From Folioceros fuciformis (lineage: Eukaryota > Anthocerotophyta > Anthocerotopsida > Anthocerotales): DNA of 27,175 nucleotides. Positions 19,845-27,175 of this stretch are shown one piece after another. Within the stretch, counting starts at the first letter, position 1. Each line of letters starts with the position of its first letter. Below the pieces are notes generated by a model. The model saw only the letters and a program-made list of their open reading frames with translations, was not told the DNA's origin and ran no database searches. Position numbers and translations under genes: made by a program. The stretch is from NCBI GenBank assembly GCA_049999805.1, contig JBNGIO010001640.1, positions 1-27,175 of the forward strand. The letters run 5' to 3'.

Positions 19845-21399
19845 ATGGCGGCGGCGGCCCTTCTGGAGGACGCCGAATGGCACTCCTCTTTGCTCAAGAA
19901 TCTCTACTACGCGCTGGGCTGGTTTGCATTTGCGGTCTGGTCCATCAGCTTTTATCCCCAGGTTCTGCTCAACTACCGCCGCAAAAGGTGATTCTCGTTG
20001 TTGTTGTTGCCGGGATGCCCCGCCTCCCGTCACTAGATGTGCATTCGGTTGGTGACTGATTCAGTGGAAGCTGATGAGTGTGGCAGTGTGGTTGGGCTCA
20101 ATTTCGACTTTTTATTTCTCAATTTCACCAAGCACACATCCTATCTGGTGTACAACGTGCTGCTCTACTACAACCCTGTTGTGCAAAGTCAGTACCGGGA
20201 GAAGTTTGGAGAATCTGAGGTGCAGGCGTGCATGCAATTGAACCCTGTCGTAGGAAGCTACTGCTTTCCCGGATTTGTTGTGAGGGTTTCACTCGGTTGG
20301 GCTGGATCGGACTGATGTGGTCATGGTTGCCAAACAGCTCATCCCGGTAGCGCCAAGTGATGTTGCTTTCTCCGTCCATGCAGTGCTGCTTACCAGCATC
20401 ACTATTGCGCAGATCTATATTTATGAGGTGCAGTGGAGTGGAGGTCATGTGTTTAATTTCTCGTTCTTGCAATAGTGTGCTGCCTTGCTGAGTTGTGCTG
20501 CAGCTTGTTTTGTAGAGAGGAGCTCAAAAAATATCTCTGCCTGGTATTGCCATCACCGTAGCAGCTTGGGGGGCAGCACTTATTTTGGTGATTGTCTCCT
20601 GGGCTAAGGGACAGTGGCTTTGGATTGCTCTAGGGTTCAAGTAAGAACTCTCTGCAGAAGGATGAGCGGATGCTGTCTCACTTATTCCTGCTTACGTGTT
20701 TGCTGAAGCATTTGTCTGGGTTTGATATTGCAGTATCATACAAGTTACCATGACAGCAATCAAGTATATACCTCAGGTACAGAGCCGTCGCGCATGTTAC
20801 ACCAACTTAAAAACAAAGATGGCGGATCCGACATTGTCTGACGGATAATTTTTGTCTTGATGCACAGGCATGGTACAATTACGTGAGAAAGAGTACTGTG
20901 GGCTGGAGTATTGGAAACATTCTACTGGACATTTCTGGTGGCCTGGCCAGTCTCGTGCAGATGAGCGTTCAGTCCATTGATCAGAGTATGGAGCCTCAGC
21001 TGTCATGCCCTGCTCTTGTTGACTATCCCAACTGGGTTTTCCAACCATAGATTGTATTACCTACTGGAATGGTGTCTGCAGAATCGTGGGTGAATTTCAC
21101 AGGGAATGTGGGAAAATTGGGTTTATCTTTGGTGAGTAGTATCTGGAACGATGTGCGTTGCTACGTTACTCTCTCCTCTTGAGCCTAACTGAATCACTGC
21201 TCGTGTGCAGGAAACGGTTGTGTTTGATATCCTCTTCATTATTCAGCACTACGTGCTGTACCGTCAGAGAGCCGGGGACGACTCCTACCATGCTATCGGG
21301 GATCCCGAATCAGAGGTTGGAAAGCCACAGGGTCATGAGCACCATGAAAATCCATTCGTTTCTCAAGACGGTCACCCTGCACCCGGGCAAAATCCTTGA
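19845..21399 (+). CDS. CTNS: Cystinosin-like proton/cystine transporter (PQ-loop family)
   Basis: Cystinosin exports cystine from the lysosome or, in plants, presumably the vacuole, coupled to protons. Eight exons: 19845-19987, 20087-20219, 20338-20427, 20516-20640, 20734-20776, 20868-20985, 21082-21131, 21211-21399, giving 296 aa with seven expected membrane helices. The first PQ-loop reads [20 protein letters not shown] and the second [20 protein letters not shown], followed by [12 protein letters not shown], which carries the conserved Asp needed for proton coupling in the human protein. As in other plants the long glycosylated lumenal N-terminus of the animal protein is absent. The C-terminal tail after YVLYRQR is 40-odd hydrophilic residues, longer than the animal tail; it has a tyrosine motif YHAI (YxxPhi) and an NPF tripeptide. 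Joins at exon 3 ([14 protein letters not shown]) and exon 7 (DQ|K|SWVNF) agree with the family. The start codon is ATGGCG. Confidence 0.94.
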
Positions 21400-22566
21400 A
21401 CTTGTTAGAAACATGGGTTAGACTCTAGGGGTTCAGGTTTAGCCCCCCGGTTGTCGATCATGGTAAAGGTCTAATGGGGAATTCCTGATCGCGTCTCTAT
21501 CTCTAGCAGGACGAAGAAGCATGACACTTCTGTTTAGGGACACCAGAGTGAAGTCTTGAAGCAGCAGAGACTGAAGATAGGAGGGTGGACCAAGCATTGG
21601 CACAGCCACAGTTTCCGAGATTTCATGCCGCAGGTTTTCAGACAGTTTGTTTACCATCCTCGCCTGCAAGCCAGTCACGGAAGTGCTGGCCCCTTCCCGT
21701 GAAGAATTAATTGCAAGATTTGTGCACAACAAACCCTTGTTTAATTCGAACCAACCTATTCTGTTGCCCACTGATTGTCTGGTGCAGCTTCCTCGTGATA
21801 TATTCGTAATATGTAGATCTTAACATGTGTATGCCATATGAAAGTCAGAAGACCACTAAGTAGTAGTCTGGTGGTAGGTATGGTAGTCGGTGACAACAGA
21901 GGATCGGATCGGTCACAGGTAGCCTAGTCGCTAACGTGTTGAGGACGGAGAGGTTTCGTTGGGAAGGTCCCCTTGGAATTACGATGTCGGTTTAACCAAA
22001 CATCCAGCTCTGCGAGATGTAGGGCACTGCAGGCCCTCATGCTTTGCCATCCTGCTGTGTACCGTGATCTGATGCAGTGCACTGTCGTGGTGGGACTGTC
22101 CGGTGTTCTCGAGAAGAGGTGATCCATCCGGGTGAGCTCGAGGTCTTCCAGGCCTGTCGGGGGACAAGAATTGCTTGGCCAGCCATAAATGCGGCAACCT
22201 GCGGCCTGTAGGGTTGAATATTTCTCTGTATCTGATCGTGGTCAGGCCTCGTTCGTTGGAGCTCTGCGGTCTACAGGAGACGCAGTTTCCACTTGTGTAA
22301 CGCCGGTGGTACACTTCGGGGCCTCCACGACAAGACGCAGACTTGGCAGGGTTCTGACCTTGAGCTGGAATTGCACACCGTAGACTCCTCCTGGCGCTTG
22401 TGAAGAGTCGAAAAGAGGAAAGACACCCAACGACTTTGCAAATTCTGGGGTTTTGAACACTCTGCGAGGCACTGGATAGAGGCTGCTGTTGTCACGGCCT
22501 CAAACTGTCAAGGTTCTCACGGGGGAAAGGTCTTGTCGCATACATTGCAATCTCATAGCTCACAAC
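21400..22566. other. Intergenic of about 1.2 kb with unexplained minus-strand frames
   Basis: Holds the 3' flank of cystinosin and the upstream region of cactin. Minus-strand frames at 21439-21771 and 22242-22495 have fairly protein-like composition but no recognised motif, and I could not join them with splice sites in a consistent phase. No RNA gene is evident. Confidence 0.4.
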
Positions 22567-25543
22567 ATGGACGAGCGCAGGAGTCGATCGAAGCGGCATG
22601 GAAAGCGATCCTCCAGGAGGAAGCGACACGGATCCACGTCTGGCTCCTCTGATTCCGAAACCAGCCGCAGTCGGAGTCGAAGCCGAAGTCGGAGCCGGGC
22701 TCGTAGCCGGTCTCCGACGACGATCACTGAGGACGATATTCGGGAGTATTTGGCTCGGAAGGCGCAGAAAAAGGTATGGTATGGTTGCAGGCGCAGGGAA
22801 GTTTGAGGTCCGCAGGCACTCTACCCCTTGCTGACGCTCACCCTACTTCCTCGAGGCTGCAGGCGCTGAAAGTGGCCAAGAAAATGAAGACGATGACAGT
22901 TTCAGGCTACTCTAACGACAGCAATCCCTTCGGTGACTCCAACTTGACGGAGAAGTGCGTGAGGGCTGTCCAGCTGCTGTAGAAGGCTCGGGGCCGGGAA
23001 TTGCGGAAATGCTGATGTCTCCTTTTGCTGCAGGTTTGTGTGGAGGAAGAAAATCGAGAAGGACCTTTTGACCGGCATGGATCCCAAGGAGTTGTCTCTC
23101 AAAGCTGAGAGGAAGAGGCAGAAGGAGCGGATGGTCAGTATTGGGCTTCAGTGAGAGGGTTTGGTTGTTCTCATGACACCGACACGTCATACTTACAAAA
23201 CGAAGGTGTGGTGTTTATTGTTCTTTTGGTGCAGTCTGAGATTGAGAAGGTTAAAAAGAGACGAGAGGAGAGGGCACTGGAGAAAGCTCAGCATGAAGAA
23301 GAAATGGTATGCGAGTGGGCTAGAGTAGGTTCCTTTCTCGTTTCTTGTATGGAGACAGTGGTTAAAAACATTGTTGCTCTTGGCAGGCAATGCTTGCGAG
23401 AGAGAGGGCAAGAGCCGAGTTTCAAGATTGGGAGAGAAAGGAGGAGGAAGTAAGTGATCTGTTTCTGATGGAAATGTGCAAATACTGTTTACCTTATGAG
23501 ACAACCTATAACACGTTGATGAACTTGCAGTTTCATTTCGAGCAAAGCAAAGTCCGCTCAGAGATTCGTCTACGTGAAGGCCGTGCCAAGCCAATCGACA
23601 TACTGTCAAAAAATCTTAACCTTTCGGATGATTTTGATGTGGAAATCAATGAGCCCTATAAGATTTACAAGGTATGTTTGTACTGGACGTCTTGCACACT
23701 TCAGCGGTGCCTGCTTCATCTGTGATACCCACTTTTGTCCAGTGTTCTGAGAAGGGTACATTAACAGGGTCTCACGGTCAAGGAGATGGAGGAGTTGCGT
23801 GTAGACATCAAGATGCATCTGGAACTTGACCGTGCAACACCAACACACATTGAGTTTTGGGAGGTGAGTTTCAGTGGTTTATGATTGGCTGGTGTTTGCC
23901 GCCTGCCACAGGAAGGCAGGTGGTCCATTGGTGTAATTACCAACGTATGTTGCAGGCTATGATGGTGGTCTGTGATTGGGAAATTGGCGATGCCCGGAAA
24001 CGGGACGCACAAGACCGTGCACGTGTAAGGGGTGAAGATCCTCCTCCAGAGATAGTTGCTGAAGATATGGGTCTACATGCAAGTGTTGACACCGCTGTGA
24101 AAGAAATGTTGCTTGGCAAGAGCTGGTACGAGCTGGATGATTTACAAACAAGTATAGAGGCGAAAATGAGGAATGGCACTGCCAAAGTAGTGGAGTACTG
24201 GGAGGCTGTCTTAAAGCGCCTCCACATCTTCAAGGCTAAGGTGTGTTAAAAGTTGGTTCTAGCTTGTGCTTCCACACTTTTCTTCGATCTCAACGTGACC
24301 CTGTTCTCAACCTAATTCTTGGGTTCTCAGGCAAGACTCCGAGAAATACATTCAGATTTACTTCGGCAGCACCTACAGAGATTACAAGCTTCAGAAGAAC
24401 GAGATCGTCAGGCAGTGCAAGATATGGATGAGGGGGATCATTATCCTGAGAAAGCTGAAGGTCCTGAAGGTAAATGTCAATTGGCTTCGTGCTCTGTGGA
24501 CTATGTTGGTAGTGGGTGTGGCTTTAACAACCTGAAGGTGCAGATGTGCGACCTTTCTCTCCTGAGCTGGTTAGCTCTGCAGAAGCTAAGGAGGCAGATG
24601 AGGAGGCAGGTTCATTTTCGCCGGAGCTTGTTCATGACTATAATGGAGAAGAAGTGGTGGATCCAGAACATGACAAGGCCGAGTTGGTATGCTTGCTTAA
24701 CTAATTTATTCCAGCTGTTGAAAGAATGCTTCCCAAGTGGACTGTGGCTAAAAGACCTTGATTCATGCTTCAAAACTCTAGGATCGAAAACGAGCTGAAG
24801 TGTTGGAGGAGCAACAAAGGAGGATGCAAGAGGCTGCAGCAGGGCCGCCTCCGGCGGATGATGAGTTTGAACTAACTGGTCAAGAGAGAGCCCTGGTGCT
24901 GAAAGCGATGGGAGGTATGGAGGACGGGGATGCTATTCTTGGCTCAGGGGCTGAAGTAAATTTAGAGTCTCAGGTAAGATCTTTTCAGCCAGCTTGGTAT
25001 TCAAAAATGTCTTTAGCCTCACGGCGTTCTAATGCTCCATCCTTGTGCCATCCTTAAAGGTTTATTGGTGGCATGACAAATACCGGCCACGCAAACCGAA
25101 GTACTTCAACAGGGTTCATACTGGGTATGAGTGGAATAAGTATAACCAAACCCATTATGACCATGACAACCCTCCACCTAAGATTGTACAGGGATACAAG
25201 TTCAACATCTTCTATCCAGACCTGGTTGACAAGACAAAGGCACCGACATACTGTATTGAACGAGATGGGAGTACTGGGGAGACGTGTTTGATTCGATTCC
25301 ATGCAGGACCACCATATGAAGATATTGTATGTATCTTTTGCTGGGTTATGATTCTTAGTCTACCTTTTTCTTGACTCATACCAGATGTACAACATCTGAA
25401 ACTCCTGGTGTCCCCTTTTGTAGGCTTTCCGAATCGTGAATAAGGAGTGGGAATATTCGCACAAGAAGGGATTCAAGTGCACGTTTGAGCGAGGCATCTT
25501 GCATGTTTATTTCAACTTCAAGCGCTACAGATATCGGCGCTAG
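22567..25543 (+). CDS. CACTIN: Cactin, nuclear spliceosome-associated protein
   Basis: Cactin is a conserved nuclear protein associated with the spliceosome; the Arabidopsis homologue is essential for embryogenesis. Thirteen exons: 22567-22773, 22863-22954, 23034-23133, 23235-23306, 23387-23449, 23531-23671, 23768-23863, 23956-24240, 24331-24469, 24544-24686, 24782-24973, 25060-25326, 25424-25543, giving 638 aa. The N-terminus is an RS-rich region (RSRSRSRSRSRARSRSP) typical of splicing-related proteins. It is followed by a charged coiled-coil segment, the mid domain (EPYKIYKGLTVKEMEELR, HIEFWEAMMVVCDWE), an acidic linker (exon 10) and the highly conserved C-terminal cactin domain (WWHDKYRPRKPKYFNRVHTG, GYKFNIFYPDLVDKTKAPTY, FERGILHVYFNFKRYRYRR). 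The exon 10 acceptor is ambiguous: CAG at 24541-24543 and AAG at 24535-24537 both keep the frame and differ by two residues. The ATG at 22567 directly precedes the charged N-terminus and is preferred over alternatives. Confidence 0.95.
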
Positions 25544-27092
25544 TGAGATGGTTGAGTACGAAGCCAACTTCATGGGAAGCTTATGATGTTCAGGATGAGG
25601 CTGGGTGCTGCAATGCCTAGCTCGTTATACATGCCGTGTTGGGATACTCTCACCATGTAACAAGGACAAGTTGGTGCCAGCTTCAGGCGTTTTCCGTGCT
25701 AAGTGGAAGCCATCAGCGAAGAGGTATCTTCCGTGTTCGACTGTGTGATGTGAGTTCTCTTGAAGGATGAGGGGCCTCGGATTCCGAAGCCCCCTAGAAG
25801 ACTCAATCTAGAACATTGCTTTCTCAAAGTCAGAAAACGGATCTGGTTTAAGATAGTCTTGAAACTCCGCACTTGTTATTTTATTCGCTGTGGTCTTTTT
25901 CCTTGTGCTCTAAGCCTGGTCGCGAGTTTTAGGAGGACAACATCTTAATTTTATTTGGAGATCTCTGTTTGGCTTCTGGTTTTTAGGGCTTTGGTCTCTT
26001 GTGCATACTTGCTGAAAGTGCAAACTTGGTAGGTACTTCCAGCGGTTCTACTGCAGGACAAGGTGCTGCTTTGTGACAGCAAGTTCATTGTTTTGATAAC
26101 AGAGTACTTGTACCTTCACAACAAAGCGGTGTGAATTGTTGGCATAGCTTCTGCTTGACCTAACGATTCTAGCCAGGTATGCTAGGGCTGCTAACTTGCA
26201 CGCTGTTTGATGCGGGAGGTGGAAGGATGGGTGATCATGTATCTGAAATCTTCATTCAAACCATGTTTGAGTTTGTTGCGCCTTGCGGTAGCTGCCCTGA
26301 CTCTGCCTGGTTTTCTAGATATTGTTGGTGCGCTAAGCATTGTTTTCGCGTGGCAGGACTCTCGGCTCCGGTCACACCATGACTCCGCTGAGAAGCGCTA
26401 ATACCGGGTTATTGTCAGTTCCGACTTCTTTACAATTAAGTTCTGCAGCCTGGTCATGGGCAATTAAACCCTGCTTGGGGTTGTGGCCGGGAATCACTCG
26501 GATGTGGGGACTGCATTTCTGATCCATCAGGAGTTCGCTGCAGCACATAAAGGCGCCCTGCTGTCCGGTCCCAAGGGACCTTGCTGTTTGACTTTTCGTA
26601 ACTGAAAGTCCTTTCTGGTACTCGGGGCGGAACTGGATCCCGTGCAATCGTACAGCCGTCCGTAAAGTTAGGATTGTGCGATTTCATCGACGGATGAGTG
26701 GTGCTCTGACAAATTTGCCACGTTGCGACCTCGTCAACTTGTGTCGCACATATCGCACTCCCCTTATGGTTGTCGTGGTCCGTGAGGATCCTCCCAACCA
26801 TGTCCGTCGGAGGATGCATGATTCTCTCGCCGAATGGTGTGCATCCTGACTTTTTCCAACGAAGGAAAAAACATAGGCACACACGCAAGGTGAGCTAATA
26901 AAGGTACTGATCGTCGGCCAAATTTCTGCAGGTATCATCTCCAACAGCGTTGTCCAGGCCGAGTGTGGGATTAAGCCATCAGTGAGCAGACGCGGCATCC
27001 GCCATCCCGTGTTCTTGGTACGTGAGCAGCGTCGGGAAGCTGGGTTGCGCGTTGTTGGAGCAAATTCAAAGAGAGAAGCAAATTCAAGTAAC
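25544..27092. other. Intergenic of about 1.5 kb, no gene recognised
   Basis: Begins with the 3' flank of cactin and ends at a possible new gene. The longest frames are minus-strand and about 135-145 codons (26454-26888 and 26684-27094); they overlap each other, have poor composition and show no known motif, so I do not call them. An AATAAA lies at 26897-26902 but is 1.3 kb beyond the cactin stop. Confidence 0.4.
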
Positions 27093-27175
27093 ATGGAGAA
27101 CGGAAAGCGGGAGCTGGAGCTGGTGCATCCTGGTTACACTGGCCCCCCTGTGAAGATACCATTGCTGGGGTTGGG
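27093..27175 (+). CDS. Possible 5' end of a gene running off the right edge
   Basis: An ATG in a good context (AACATGGAG) starts 27 open codons that run to the end of the window: MENGKRELELVHPGYTGPPV and on. The 40 bases before it (CAAATTCAAAGAGAGAAGC and a near copy of its first half) are purine-rich like a plant 5' leader. No domain can be named from so short a piece. It could also be chance. Confidence 0.35.
   Translation, partial: MENGKRELELVHPGYTGPPVKIPLLGL

Noticed and set aside
21716-21760. tRNA-like T-arm word (GGTTCGAATT on the minus strand)
   Set aside because: No matching acceptor, D or anticodon stems could be found around it.
26454-27094. Two overlapping minus-strand frames of 136 and 144 codons
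   Set aside because: They occupy different frames of the same DNA, lack splice or domain support and show no protein-like motif.
1-27175. Transposon, retrotransposon or viral insertion
   Set aside because: No reverse transcriptase, integrase, transposase, long terminal repeat or target-site duplication could be seen on either strand.

Overview
This window is nuclear DNA of a land plant. It holds five intron-containing housekeeping or plastid genes, one intact intronless PPR gene, a large decayed PPR gene, a smaller PPR remnant and a small secreted lectin gene. Introns are short (roughly 70-150 nt) and genes are tightly packed. The intact PPR protein ends in a DYW domain of the KP type (KKPAVVTIEV at its start, GRP at its end in place of DYW). 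Such domains are known from hornworts, lycophytes and ferns. Combined with the compact genes, this points to a hornwort (an Anthoceros-like genome) or less likely a lycophyte. This identification is inference.

Layout. 593-2557 (-): plastid-targeted glucose-6-phosphate 1-epimerase, 10 exons. 3046-6525 (-): beta subunit of adaptor complex AP-4, 10 exons. 7434-11345 (+): long PLS-type PPR gene with at least four frameshifts, most of it an exact 312-bp tandem array; an unidentified 118-codon frame with one internal TGA follows. 12253-12678 (-): secreted GNA/bulb-type lectin. 13036-13113: three 26-bp tandem repeats next to a third PPR remnant (about 13105-13450, -). 14104-15954 (+): proteasome lid subunit RPN7, 8 exons, with one GC-AG intron. 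16537-19062 (+): intact PPR-DYW:KP protein. 19845-21399 (+): cystinosin, 8 exons. 22567-25543 (+): cactin, 13 exons. 27093 to the right edge (+): possible first codons of another gene.

The genes do not form one pathway. The notable theme is RNA editing: the intact KP-type protein is a candidate organellar U-to-C editing factor. It shares its N-terminal region with the decayed PPR gene about 5 kb upstream, whose surviving C-terminus is instead of the PG/WW type linked to C-to-U editing. The two look like a local duplicate pair that diverged in array length and catalytic cassette. Exon joins below were set by hand from splice dinucleotides, reading phase and agreement with known family sequences; every spliced model has a length divisible by three and ends at a stop.
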